A stretch of 64,000 bases of DNA from Jacaranda mimosifolia (GCA_018894105.1 CM032117.1:33708501-33772500); one strand, 5' to 3'. Positions 1 through 12,469 are shown, counted from the stretch's first letter. The notes: generated by a model not told the origin, from the letters alone. Translations and numbers: made by a program.

Positions 1-476
1 GAAATGAAGTACAATTCAGGGGAACGAAGTACAAACTTAGTACAATTCTAGAGATATGAAGTACAAAATCGGACAAACCAAGTACAAGATTTGTTTTCTT
101 GAAATACACTTATTGCAATTGAATAATTATTCTCCAATAATTGTAATGATGGGCAAGTACAATAATTTGAGATTATCGGATCTGGTGAAGTACGAAGTTG
201 TACGTATGATAGGGTGGATATCATTGTCAAATTCTCATTTCTTTACATCTTTGAAAGCATAAGTATTATTTCATTACTGCGATTGATAACATTCATCCGT
301 TGAACACTAATGATTAACAACTTAAAATTTTTAATATTATTTTATTCATATGATAAATATTGGATACATACTTCACTAGTTTGGTTATTAATTACCAAGA
401 ATTAAAAAGCAAATCTTTGAACAAATTTCAATTCAAAAAATATGAGTAAAATATCAAGATATTAAGTACAAAGTTG
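1..476. other. AT-rich MULE 3' flank with scattered GTACAA motifs
   Basis: No gene seen. The first 200 bases carry many copies of the AAGTACAA-type word found in the arrays at 477-1403 and 3310-5370, so this stretch is probably degenerated array or subterminal MULE sequence. From about 260 to 430 the sequence is plain AT-rich DNA. Confidence 0.4.
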
Positions 477-1403
477 CCCAAGTGAGGTGCAAATGTGAAG
501 AAATCAAGTACAATTATCCCGGATTAAGGTACAAAAGTTACTATGTCTCGAACAACATGAAAGAATGCTAATTTCACGCTAAATCACCTGCTTCATTGCC
601 CAAGTGAGGTGCAAATGTGAAGAAATCAATCACAATTATCTTGGATTGAGGTACAAAAGTTAACTATGTCTCGGACAACATGCAAGAATGCTAATTTCAC
701 GCTAAATCACCTGTTTCATTGCCCAAGTGATGTGCAAATGTGAAGAAATCAATTACAATTATCCTGGATTGAGGTACAAAAGTTAACTATGTCTCGGACA
801 ACATGCAAGAATGCTAATTTCACGCTAAATCACCTGTTTCATTGCCTAAGTGAGGTGCAAATGTGAAGAAATCAAGTACAATTATCCCGGATTGAGGTAC
901 AAAAGTTAACTATATCTCGGACAACATGCAAGAATGCTAATTTCATACTAAATCACCTGCTTCATTGCCCAAGTGAGGTGCAAATGTGAAGAAATCAAGT
1001 ACAATTATGTCGGGTTGAGGTACATAAGTTAACTATGTCTCAGACAACATGCAAGAATGCTAATTTCATACTAAATCACCTACTTCATTGCCCAAGTGAG
1101 GTGCAAATGTGAAGAAATCAAGTACAATTATCTTGGATTGAGGTACAAAAGTTACTATGTTTCGGACAACATGCAAGAATGCTAATTTCACGCTAAATCA
1201 CCTGCTTCATTGGCCAAGTGAGGTGCAAATGTGAAGAAATCAAGTACAATTATCCTGGATTGAGGTACAAAAGTTAACTATGTCTCGAACAACATTCAAC
1301 AATGCTAATTTCACGCTAAATCACGTACTTCATTACCCAAGTGAGGCGCAAATATGAAGAAATCAAGTACAATTATCCCGAATTTAGGTACAACAGTTAA
1401 CTA
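477..1403. repeat. 123-bp tandem array, about 7.5 copies
   Basis: The anchor CCCAAGTGAGGTGCAAATGTG or a close variant begins at 477, 599, 722, 845, 968, 1091, 1213 and 1336, giving periods of 122-123 bp. Each unit also holds GAAATCAAGTACAATTATCC and a TTTCACGCTAAATCACCTG segment. Copies differ by only a few substitutions. The last, partial copy ends at the stop codon of the minus-strand transposase (1401-1403), so the array forms the immediate 3' flank of that gene. The length is a multiple of three, but the frames contain stops, so I do not read it as coding. Confidence 0.93.
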
Positions 1404-4400
1404 GTTTACTGATTCTTTGCAAGTTCGACGATTATGCCCTGTTCTACCACACCTTTTACACTTAATTACACGTTTCTCAATCTGTGATAGAATCCTCTGT
1501 GTCCTTCTACGCCCAGGCTGAGATCGACAATCAGGTGCATGAATGACGTCATTATCATCTATAGGGAACATATGCATATCAAACGTAGGAATAGGGTTTA
1601 TAACTGCCTGGTATGCTTGTTGATACATCTCAACTCGGTAGTATTGATCGGTGAAGTCATACGGTGAAAGTGACTTTGACTCGATACAAGCACAAGCATG
1701 TATGCATAGTATTTTATCAATCTGCCATGCTCTGCACGAACAAACTTTTCTCTATAAATCTACAGCATACGATTTATCTTGCTCAATCACCTCAAAGCTG
1801 CAACCACTAGACATGACAACTTTTAAGTTACGAAAACGTATATGATTGATTGCCAACTTCTTCTCTTGCTTGGGACATAATTGACCAACCATTTTATGAG
1901 ATTCTTCTCATCTATCATGCATCATAACCATTATTTGTATGCGTATGTGATCAACCATGGCTGCAACTGGCATAAATCGGGATGGTTTAACCAATTATTC
2001 CAACTTTCTACTTGATTAGTGTTTATTACCCCCCATCGATCTCCACTGAATAAGGAATTTGCCCAACATAGTGGGTCAAACTGCATAATAAAGTCTTTGG
2101 CAAGCGGCATTGACTCCAAGATGTTGTCTATATGTCGGGTATACTCCTGCCTTGTAGGCGCATATACAACTTTCATAAAAACAGAACACCAATGTTTCTT
2201 GTTATGTAGAGGGTACTTCCTTAATACCTGAATTTAAAATAATAGAACAGTAATGTGCTTAATGTTATGAAGTAGAGTATATTTCACATAATTGTCTCAC
2301 AAACAAAGATAGAGTACACTTACTTGTTTCTTAAAGTTATCCACTAAGTATCTCAAGCAATATGCATGGTGGATACCGGGAAATATCATGGGGAGGGCCT
2401 TAAGAAGACCTGGATGTCGATCGGAGAAGAAAGTAAACCTTGATAAGCCAAGCAGATATTCAGAAATGTAAGACACTTCTCAGCTTAAAGCAGAACCACT
2501 CCCAATTAATATCATTTTCAGAGTCAACAACTGCATATGCTAACATGAATAAGTCATCATTAGCATCCTTACTGACAGCGTTGAGTAAGACTCCTTTGTA
2601 TTTATTTTTAATATGGGTGCTGTCCAAGAATATCAATGGACTGCATCCCCTGAGAAAACCAAGAAGGCAGACACTGAAATATATAAATAACCGACGAAAT
2701 TTTCGACTGATTGGGTCAATCTCACAGTCTACAATACTTCTAGGGTTTGTCCTATTCACAGCATCACAGTACCACCTCAACTTATCATAAGATCCCTTCT
2801 CAGCTCCATGGATGTCATGCATAGCTATTCCTTACCCATCCATGCTTTATGGTACCTCAGTTCCACACCGTATTCTCTGTGAATATCTTTCAGTATGGTA
2901 GAGGGCCGATAACATGGCTCTGATCTCGATTTATCCATCACTACATTAGCAACCCAAGCGGAATCGGATTTAGGATGTCCCTTTGTCCGAAGATTAGCCT
3001 CACCACATGTGTGCTCTAGATTGCATTTTCGAATGCCAAATAATTTATCAGCTTCATGCCTTGATGCATAGATTCTCCATTTGCAATTTTCATCACTGCA
3101 AACGGCTATGATTTTTTTGCTGTCATTTTCTTGTATTTAAATGACCCCAAAGTAAACGCTGCATAATTCTGAACTCCTCAGCATCCTTGAATGTTTGACC
3201 CTCTCCATATATGCAATTCCTCCATGCATCAATTGAGTTGCTAATTAAAGCCAATTCATTGTGTGATGCATTGGTCGAACCAATTTCCTCCTCGACTGCA
3301 TCCCTTGAGGTTGACAAATGAAGTACAATTTTAGGTAAAATAAAGTACAATATGTAGAATAATTCAGCATTGTGGTATAATTTCAAATAAACGAAGTACA
3401 ATTTCGTAACAATGAAATTATGCAAGGGATGATAAAGGTACAATTTCATTAGTAGACACTTCAAAATTAAATAATAGGTACAGATAATTGAGTACAAGTT
3501 AAGATAAAGTGAAGTATAATTTTGGACATTTGAAGTATAGAACTTCAATGAATGGAGTACAAGTTTAGGTAAAGTGATGAATAAAATGAAGTATAATTTA
3601 AAGAAATAGAAATATAATTTTAGACAAAGTGAAGTACAATTTGAGAACACCTGAAGTATAGAACTTCATTGAAAAGAATACAGATTTAGGTTAAATTATG
3701 TAAAAACTGAAGTATAATTTCAAAAAATCTAAGTACAATTTTATATAAAGTGAAGTACAATTTCAGAACAACTGAAGTATAAAACCTAAGCTATTGCAGT
3801 ATAAATTTTAGATAATACATTAGTAGACGCTTCAAAATTAAATAATAGGTTCAGATAAAATGAAGTACAACTTCAGACATTTGAAGCATAGAACTTTAAT
3901 GAATGGAGTACAAGTTTAGGTAAAATGATGTATAAAATGAAGTATGATTTCAAAAAATAGAAGTACAATATTAGACAAAGTGAAATACAATTTCAGAATA
4001 CCTGAAGTATAGAACTTCAATGAAAAGAATATACAGATTTCGGTGAAATTATGTAAGAACTGAAATATAAGTTCAGAAAATCGAAGTACAATTTTAGATA
4101 ATGTGAAGTACAATTTCAGAACTCCTGAAGTATAAAACTTTAGCTATTGCAGTATAATTTTTGGATAATCCATTAGTAGTCGCTTCTAAATTAAATAATA
4201 GATTCAGATAATTGAAGTACAAGTTCAGATAAAATGAAGTACAACTTCAAACACTTAAAGTATAGAACTTCAATGAATGGAGTACATGTTTAGATAAAAT
4301 GAAGTACAATTTGAGAACACTTGAAGTATAGAACTTCAATGACAAGAGTACGAATTTAAATAAAATGATGTATAAAATGAAGTATAATTTTAAAAAACAG

Positions 4401-5707
4401 AAGTACAATTTTTGATAAAGTGAAGAACGATTTCTGAACACTTGAAGTATAAAATCTTAGCAATTTTAGTACAAATTGGATAATTTATTAGTAGAAAACA
4501 TGAAAGTCAAATAATAGATTCAGATAATTGAAGTACAAGTTTATACAAAATGATGTACAATTTAGGACACTTGAAGTATAGAACTTCAATGAAAAGAGTA
4601 TAGATTTCTATAAAATGAAGTACAAAAGAAAATATAATTTCATAAAATAAATATACAATTTTAGATAAAGTGAAGTACAATTTCAAACTCTTGAAGTATA
4701 AAGCCCTAGCAACTGTAGTGTATTTTGGATAATCGATAAATATAACCCTTAAAGTATAGACCTTCAATAAATAAGTAAAGATTTTGTAAAATAAAGTATA
4801 ATCTCAAAAAATTGAAGTACACTTTTGAATAAAAAGAAGTACAGTTTTTTAACACTTCAGGTATAAACCATTAGCAATAGCAGTATAACTTTAGATAATC
4901 AATTAGTAGAACACTTTGAAGTATAAAACTTAAATAATAGAGTACAATTTTAGTGAAATTAAGTACAATTTCAGATAATTGGAGTACAAATTTGTGTAAA
5001 ATGAAGTACAATTTCCGAACAATTGAAGTATAAAACCCTACCAACTCAGTACAGTTTTGGTTAAATGAATAATTTCAGAAAACAGAAAGTATAATTTTGT
5101 ATAGATTACGTACAATTTGGAAACATTTCAAGTATAAACCTCTACAAGTTGCAGTACAATTTTAGATAATCCTTTAGTAGAAGACTTGAAGTATAAAACT
5201 TACATAATAAAGTATAATTTTTGTGAGATGAAGTACAATGTTAACTGCAATGAAGTATAATGTAGAATGCTCCAAGTATAGAAAGATTTTCAAATAAACA
5301 GAGTGCAATTTCAAAACACTTCAAGTACAAAACTTTACAAACTGCAGTACAATTTAGATTCCATAGAAGTATTATCTTAAAACATCACTGCTCTTCTTTT
5401 CTCTGCTGCTTGATTCATCCTTTTGGTTTACCAAGATGTCAACAATGTTCATCTTTAATGTCAATTGCAGTAAGACAATATTCATGACATCATCGTCATC
5501 AGTTAAACTCATGTACAATCTTTGATGTGGAGCTATATATTTCAAACTGAAGTGCTCGGCGTTGATTTCACTCCATTTTCTTGCGAGATTAATGTACATA
5601 TCCATTAAAGTCATACTATCCTTAATTGACATTATATGGCGCTAGTCTTTGTAGCGGTAGCTCCCCAACACTTGATTGAGCACACTTGCTTCACTACTGG
5701 TTGACAT
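1401..5707 (-). pseudogene. MuDR/MULE transposase, broken
   Basis: Domain pieces are in the right order on the minus strand. An N-terminal PB1-like segment lies at 5632-5372 (NLARKWSEINAEHFSLKYIA); its frame stays open upstream to an ATG at 5707 except for a TAG at 5642-5644. A MuDR-type N-terminal domain is at about 3310-3123 (GEGQTFKDAEEF), followed by a zinc-binding segment at about 3120-3000. The DDE/MULE core is at 2822-2460 (FLDSTHIKNKYKGVLL, then AYAVVDSENDINWEWF). A downstream core piece is at 2176-1931 (RWGVINTNQVESWNNW). A SWIM zinc finger lies at about 1790-1660 (CSCRAW...CIHACAC) with a TAG just before it. A C-terminal CCHC knuckle (CKRCGRTGHNRRTC) ends at the stop at 1401. The 3310-5370 gap is filled by repeats and may be an intron or a later expansion. 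Stops and shifts make the gene dead. Confidence 0.87.
3310..5370. repeat. Satellite-like GAAGTACAA/GAAGTATAA array with higher-order structure
   Basis: About 2 kb built from short degenerate words around GAAGTACAATTT and TGAAGTATAGAACTTCA. Anchors of the second word fall near 3531, 3652, 3773, 3882, 4003, 4126, 4256, 4322 and 4443, mostly 121 bp apart. Three variants alternate: A with AATGGAGTACAAG, B with AAAAGAATACAG, and C with GCTATTGCAGTATAA followed by a TTAGTAGACGCTTC stretch. The A-B-C block repeats at about 350-375 bp, and the array decays towards 5370. It lies between the PB1-like and MuDR domains of the transposase. On the minus strand it gives long low-complexity frames rich in LYF and KFYTS, which I treat as by-products. 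Confidence 0.85.
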
Positions 5708-6212
5708 TGTCGGAAAAATATAAGAAACTCAGAAGCAACTGAGAAGAAACTGAAAAGAAGATGAAACCCGAAAATGATGAAAATAAAAAGATAAGAAGAC
5801 AATGCAGCTGTCGGGTTGGTGGTTTTTGGCTCTGACGTTATTCTTGTTCCCGTCGTGGAGCTTGTTGCATTTTTTCTGTTCTTTATATTTCTGGTATGAT
5901 AGGGTTTACTGTTTGCTTGTCCGGATGAAGAAGAAGTGAGAAAAAATGAATGAAAAATATTATACTTAAGGGCATTTTTGTCAAATCAAGTGAGTAGGGA
6001 GTGATCTCTAAACTTTTAACAAAACTAGGGAGTTTTTTCTAACAAAAATCAAGTGGGGACTGATCACAAAAGTGGAAAAGTGTGTTTGGTACTTTTAAAT
6101 AAGTGTCCCTTAAAGTTTTGGGGTGAATCATGTTAATCAAAAATCAACTTATCATAAAATTATAAAATTATAAGACTGAGGACAAATTTCTAAAAATGGA
6201 TTAATTTGCAAT
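5708..6212. other. MULE 5' non-coding and terminal region
   Basis: No gene. The first part would be the leader and promoter of the minus-strand transposase. At about 5950-6115 there are paired GTGAGTAGGGAGTGATC and AAGTGGGGACTGATCAC stretches typical of long MULE termini. The last 100 bases are AT-rich flank. The exact element end cannot be fixed without the opposite terminus. Confidence 0.4.
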
Positions 6213-6702
6213 GGCCCTTTTGTTTTCATTTTCAAACTCCATTTTCATTTTCTCCTCAAAATGAAAATAGAAAACTATCAACTTCTATACCATTTTCTCA
6301 TACATTTTCATTCTCAAAATATTATTTTTTACATTCTATCTCCATTTTCACACATTTTTCAATCCCTATTATTACCTATATCTATTTTTTACATTTTCAA
6401 TACTTCTCAAACAACATTCACCACAAAATATTATAAATTCAAAATCAAATTCAAATTATAGTATTATTTTTTCAAACAATTACACATCACTTTATCAATT
6501 CAAATTAAAAAACTTTCTTTCTTTTAATACAAAAAACACCCAACATACAAATACATTTCATTTTCACAATTATATAAACCTACAATTTTAAACAATACAC
6601 CAAACACAACTCATTTTTAAAAATACTTTTTCTAACTAACTTTTTACGATACATTTTCACTAAAAAATAAAAATGACTCCAGAAAATGAAACCAAACGGA
6701 CC
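6213..6702. mobile_element. MITE-like element, about 490 bp
   Basis: The left end (GGCCCTTTTGTTTTCATTTT) and the reverse complement of the right end (GGTCCGTTTGGTTTCATTTT) agree at 17 of 20 positions, giving terminal inverted repeats. The interior is AT-rich, non-coding and full of CATTTTC-type words. No clear target duplication is visible, so the superfamily stays open. Its right end touches the first base of the 2-kb tandem unit. Confidence 0.6.
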
Positions 6703-6873
6703 GTAAGTGTTATCCTATATCCAACAATCCCTTTATATATACAACATTTATATTTTTGTTTTAGTTCTTCTTTGTCACTTTCAAATGAAAGTAATACAGA
6801 ATGTAAAAATGAATTTATTCCACAATTATTATATAAGAAACTTATTTATTGAATATATGATTTGCAAATTTTA

Positions 6874-7209
6874 TGGAATGTTTGGTTATGTTTTTCGTTT
6901 GATTTTATTATGTGTTTTGGGAAAATGAATTATTGCAGAATGTAAAAGTTATTTTTTTGTATGTTTGTTTATGTTTTGGGGAAAATATTTTTTACTGTAG
7001 CAATCAAATCAATACTTTTTTGTTGGGTTTTTGGGGTGAAATTGGAATTGAGTGATTATTTTAATGTTATAATAATAATAAAATATAATATATATATAAT
7101 AAATGTATGTATATATTAGAGAATGTGTGTTTTAGAGAGAAAATGGAGATATGTTTGGTTATGTTTCCCCGAAACAATGCTGTTCAGGGAAACATAACCA
7201 AAAAAAGTG
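6874..7209. mobile_element. Tourist-like (PIF/Harbinger) MITE with TTA duplication
   Basis: The other copies of the 2-kb unit read TTTGCAAATTTTAATCATTT here. In this copy a 336-bp segment is inserted and flanked by TTA at 6871-6873 and 7210-7212, the classic PIF/Harbinger target duplication. Near both ends is an inverted TTTGGTTATGTTT word. The interior is AT-rich with no transposase, so it is non-autonomous. Confidence 0.75.
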
Positions 7210-7522
7210 TTAATCATTTTATTATTGTATTTAGTCCTAAAATGAGAATGGGATTATGCAACATTCATAAAAGTATATATTCAGTTTCAATTAATAAAAT
7301 GTGCTCTAAATTGGCATCTAAAGTTAAGGTCCTAATTGATTGTACTTTTACTTTTATTATTTATTTTTAGTGGTTTCAACTCAATTTAATTTTTGGTGTT
7401 AATTTTTGTATAAAAATATAAATTATATTTATTGTTGGATTATTAATAATAAATGTAATAATGTTAATTTGTGGGCCCCATCACTATATATTTATTGTTG
7501 AATTATTAATAATAAATGCGAT

Positions 7523-8373
7523 TGATATGAAATAGCCCAATAGGCCCAACTTAATAACACTTGACTAGGTAAGAAACATGGCATGGAACAACCCAATTGG
7601 CCATTAGGCCTAGTCCATATCGACCAAGCCCAACCTTCATCAGGTCATTCTGTCAGTACGAGTACCAACGACTTGCCCGATCGACCAAAGTATGGTCGAT
7701 CAATTCGAGAATGGTCATTTAGACCTTAGCAAGAAATACATGTGAATCCAACAAAGTTCCATCACCTCGACCAAAATGTGCACGAATGACTCACAGGCTA
7801 GTACGCACCTCAACCCAGGGGTCGATTAGAGCAGTTGGGAACATCTCCGCGACCACCTCTCTGTAGCATTAAATGTTCTGACAGATGGCACGCCTCCGCA
7901 TTAATGACGCATGCCTCCTTCAATACCACCTTTCTGCAACATTAGGGTAGTTCGCGCCTCCTTTGTATCGCCGTGTCCTATAAGACTGGAGGAGATGCCA
8001 CCTAGAATAGTACACAAGAAGTAAAAGATCAAAGGGTCTTCAGGTGAAGACAAAGGCCCTCTCTGAATATACAAGGGCATCATTGACATATCAACTATTC
8101 CAGAAAGGCTATAAATACTCTATTGCCACCTTTCAGCAAGGTATACTCATTATCACAAAAAGCCCTCACTTTGTTGCTCAATTATCTGCTCGATTAAGTA
8201 CTGACTTGAGCATCATAGTGCCTTAGCCGAGGGTTTCTTGGCTTGCCTGACGTGTGCTATTGGTTGCAAGACTTGACCCAACTATATCATCACACCCCTG
8301 TCTCAACCTCCCATCTGGTTGATTGGATTAGACTGAAGCCCAGCATAACACCAAATAGTTCATATCATCATCA
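7523..8373 (+). mobile_element. Solo LTR of an unassigned LTR retrotransposon, about 850 bp
   Basis: This segment is absent from the other copies of the 2-kb unit. It starts TGATATGAAATAG and ends ...TTCATATCATCATCA, so the termini are inverted TG...CA repeats as expected for an LTR. Candidate 5-bp flanks GCGAT and AGGAT match at three positions. It is much less AT-rich than its surroundings and contains CTATAAATACTC near 8110, a plausible TATA box. No gag-pol is present. Family and orientation are inferred only from that TATA box. Confidence 0.6.
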
Positions 8374-9294
8374 AGGATAATGTTAATTTATTAGTTCTAC
8401 ACATTCTTTATATTACATTAACAAGATAATGATTATTAAATTTATTGTGAATTTCATTATTTATTTTATGTCTCAACAGTCAAACTATGTTGAAATAAAT
8501 ATTATTTATCAATTTGCTGTGATTCACATTATCATGAAAGATAAAAATATATTATTTGGTTAATTAGTGAATTATTATTATTAAATTAGCAAAATGTTTT
8601 GAATTTGAATATTTATATGTACTTTTAAAAAAAAATAAAAATAATATTATCACATGATAAATAATCCTATTTTCACTTTTTAATTAGCATTAAAAAAGAA
8701 GATGAGTTCAAACAAAGAACCAATGGTAGGACATCATATTTCCTTGTTTATTAGTAGCAGAGTTAGTCTTTCCAACACAAGTTTGTGATTCTATCGCCAC
8801 TCTCATTCAACTTTGTGGTAGAATATAAATTTTGATTTGAGTAAGAATAAACAAGAATATACTCTAATTTGCTAGTCGAAATAAATTTAAATTTTATCTT
8901 AAAAGTTCATGTAAATGAAGTTTTGAATACATCATATTTTTTTTAAAGAAAAAAATAAACACCAATTAATACATGTGTACTATTTGCGTTATTATAAAAT
9001 AAATGTTTATTTCCCTCTCTAAACTAGCGATTATTTATCCATATTCGATTTTTTCTTTAATTCCCCAGTCCAAATTTTAACTATACAAAAGAATGTCTAT
9101 AATATCTCAAATTGAAAGAACTGGGCTTTCCAATGTGCTAATTCCTTAGTATGGCATATGGGTTAGAAAATACATAAATGGCAGAACATTAAACATGTGT
9201 CCTTGATTTCAAAGAAATAATTTGTTGCTTCATATTTCAATTTCTTTTTCCCATTGATCTATATGTATATTTATATTTTCTAGGACTCCTTGTT

Positions 9295-12200
9295 TGTAGC
9301 ACCCCACTCAGGATAGCCCACAAACTGGGATGCCACTCAATTTAGTCCTAAATCATGCAAACTTGCAACACATTCGATGGGCCCATAAGATTTTTCACAA
9401 TTTTCTAATAAACAATAATGATCACAACTCACAACAGGCTTCAAGCTTAACGCAACATCATCATAGCATCATATCACATACCCAGTAATCTCAATAGTAT
9501 TCAAAACTAAAATATCATCACAAGTAACACAATTCATACATGCCGTAAGTCTTAAACTTCATCCTAACATATCACAATATTTCTTAGTCAAACTTAATCT
9601 ACGGTGAATCCATAATATATTCATATACTTTCACCCAACACTATTGCAAAATATTCCTATTAGTCCTGACATCAGTCATCATCCCCTGCTCATACCTGTC
9701 TAGGAAGGAAATAAAATAATACATGATGGTGAGCCTTAAGGATTTAGTGAGGGATAATGTAAAGCAATACACAGATTTGTCGAAGAATTAGTAATTCAAC
9801 AGAGTAATTTACTGGCATGGTAATGCAAGAAAAACACGGATATGCCAAAATAAAGACAGCAACAGGTTTCAAACAACTAGTAAATGCTAGGTCGAGAGTT
9901 GTAACCGTCGGCTCAATGGCCTAATCGACTCGATTGATCCTATTCGGGAGGTTTAGGGCATCTCAATCAATCACACTTCGGGAGAATTTTCTATCGGCTC
10001 GTTTGGCTTGGGACATCAACCCAATCAAGACTAGAAATTCTCTTCAACCTTATTGCTCCTTGAGCAGAGTACAATCAAGAATAACAATCCCAAACAGTAT
10101 ATGCAATTTAAATAAATCAAAGACAACATGCATATCTAATTTTCCTTATTCTATCCAAACCAAATAAAATCCAAGCAAGACAACTCAATATAGGTACGAT
10201 GCCTAAGCAGAATGCCTAGCACATACGCCCAAGGGGAACCCTCGGCACATCGCTGACACCTAAGGGAAACCCTTGGCGTATCTTAGGTATCCAAGCATTT
10301 TTCTGTGATTGGCACTCGGCCCAATACAGTCATTTTCCCCATACATGTGTACATATCAAGATGTTCAATTAACAGTTTTTTGCCAACATGGCAAATCAAA
10401 TGGTATTAGGGCTATCAATTATGCCGACAAGGCTAAATAAACGGTATACAGGACAATCAATCATGCCGAAATGACCAAATAATAATATACAACACGAATT
10501 CAGAATGGACGATAACGATTGGCACTAGAATACAGACAATCAGTTTGTTATCAGAAATGATTTAAGAAAATCAAGCCCGCACAGGGATGCATGATTCAAT
10601 AACAAATACAGTTCATGAGTTCAAACAGGTCATGGAGTTCAATTAAGTGAGAGACCGTCAATTTCAAGAAAAGATAGATAAAATTACCTTCACATGGTGC
10701 ACAAAGCAATCATCAAATTGGTGGAACCTCACAGGGTTCAACAATCAATAAATGATGATAATCAAGACAGGTATTAGATCGGTGGAGCCTCACAAGGTTC
10801 AACAATCAATAGATAATGATAATCAAGACAAATATCAGATCGGTGGAACCTCATAGGGTTCAACAAGTAACAGATTATGATAATCAAATTAAATACTAGG
10901 TCAGTAGACCCTCACAGGGTTTTCGAAATGATAACCGACAGGTTCAATTAATACAAGTACTAAAGCAGAAGGCCCTCACCTCAATAATCTTAGTGAAGAA
11001 ATCAAAGCCTACTGATCCGCGGGGCCCAACTCCTCGTCACCTAACCAAAGAGTAGGTTCACTGTCAAAATCCTCATTCAAACCTATAATTACAGTTATAG
11101 TATTAATGGTCTAAAATCGATAATTACTCGGTTAATACGGTAGTTTAGGGTTTATTTTCATATTATCGTTATGGAACGTGCTAATTTCACCGTTATTACG
11201 GAAGTATTTTTGGGCTTTATATTTATTCCAATAAAAGAAAATATAATAAGATCCTTAAATTACATAATTAACCTTATAACGTTACACAATATCGATTATA
11301 ATAGCCTAATTATCATTAATGAATCCAATTTTGTCACTTAGGTCTCAATTACATAAAATTAGGATTTCTATCACCTAATTAATTTAATTAATCATGGTTT
11401 CTCACATGAAATATGGGTCCACTTGGCCTATAGTATACGTGCATGTCTCAATTTTTTTGATCACATCGTGTATCCTTTCGTTGGTACAATGTATTGCAAG
11501 ATTTGGAATAGATATGCATACACATGCAATACAATTTAACCCTAATTTCAACCATTTACCTAAATCTTTGTTATCGGAGAAACATTTCCACGATCAGCTT
11601 ATGCGCATTTGTTCCTTGCGTCAAGATGAGGAAACTGCCCTTTTGCTGCCGCCGCCGGAGATAGTCACCACTATACCGCTCAATGCATCTCAGCTCAACA
11701 ATCACAACGTCTAGGTCAATTTTCCATTTTGCTGTCAGGAAAGCCCTCAATTTTACCTCAGATCACCCAGGCCACCACTCGCCGCCGTGACTGATATTCT
11801 TCAATTCCTCCATAACAGTGGCCTAAACCTAAAATTGATAGCACCAATACATTCATCAAGCTGAGTTCTACTGGAACCTCCACCTAGAATCCAGCTTCCG
11901 CCATCGCTTCACTGGGCCCATCAACTGCCACCGTGATCGAGACTTTGAATACAAATTTCGGCTACTATACCGATGGGTTTTGCAAGAAAAAGGTATAGCT
12001 ATATTCCTTGTTAAAAGAGGAAGAGATTGATACCAAATTTTCTAAGATTCAATCGCTAGAGAGATCGTCGGTGAGAGGAAGGCTCAGTTGCATGGGGAGA
12101 AAATGAAGAAATCAGGGGGAGTGAATTGGCTATATATAAATGTACTTTAAGAAATTAGATTTTTAGCCCCAAAACTTTTGCCCAGCCCCCAATTGAGTCC

Positions 12201-12469
12201 TCTAGAAATCTCCCATCTTTCAATTCGGTCCCCAAACATGCTTAGTGCCTAACATTAGCCTATTTGACCCAAAATATTCTTGTTTTGACCCACAAAACTT
12301 TTAAAATGTTGGTCAATCAAGTCTTCTCAAATTGCGATTCAACCCCAAAACTTTCAATTACAATTAAGTCTTTCTTATATATTTTGAGCCCTAAAATTTG
12401 ACCAACTAAGATCTTGATTTCTAAATCCTTATTTTTTTTTTCAAAATACCGAATTTTAGGAGTGTTACA
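9295..12469 (-). mobile_element. Solo LTR of the Tekay-like family, reverse orientation, 3.2 kb
   Basis: It begins TGTAGCACCCCACTCAGG and ends GGAGTGTTACA, flanked by TTGTT at 9290-9294 and 12470-12474. Removing it joins CTCCTTGTT to GAATCTTC, exactly as in the uninterrupted copy near 22105. Its ends match the reverse complement of the full-length element LTRs in this window. Inside are the shared landmarks: GTGAGCCTTAAGGATTTAGTGAGGG near 9730, hairpin units at about 10203-10280, a 61-bp array at 10721-10964, and a C/G-rich leader at about 11600-12000. The whole 3-kb sequence is one LTR left by LTR-LTR recombination. Confidence 0.9.
10721..10964 (-). repeat. 61-bp tandem array inside the solo LTR, four units
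   Basis: Units start at 10721, 10782, 10843 and 10904, exactly 61 bp apart. Each carries a GTGGAACCTCACAGGGTTCA-type core followed by CAATCAAT...GATAATCAAG. The core can pair GAACC with GGTTC. Single changes include CACAGGG, CACAAGG and CATAGGG. Related ACCCTCACAGGGT cores appear at the same place in the other LTRs. Confidence 0.85.

Larger units (their letters stand above)
1..6115 (-). mobile_element. MuDR-like MULE DNA transposon, partial at the left edge
   Basis: The block holds a decayed minus-strand MULE transposase (1401-5707), repeat arrays and a probable terminal segment at 5950-6115. The terminal segment has the two similar stretches GTGAGTAGGGAGTGATC and CAAGTGGGGACTGATCAC, as often found in MULE terminal inverted repeats. 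The matching left terminus is not visible and must lie outside the window, so the left boundary is unknown and the right boundary is approximate. No 9-bp target duplication can be tested. The element is non-functional by sequence. Confidence 0.7.

Noticed and set aside
477..1403. CRISPR-like array
   Set aside because: The repeats are contiguous 123-bp units without unique spacers, and the DNA is of plant type.
2440..2790. Plus-strand 116-residue frame
   Set aside because: It is the opposite strand of the transposase DDE core, which has clear family motifs on the minus strand.
3123..4767. Long minus-strand frames rich in LYF, FYTS and KIVL within the MULE
   Set aside because: Only the first part (about 3310-3123) resembles MULE protein; the rest is satellite repeat read through.
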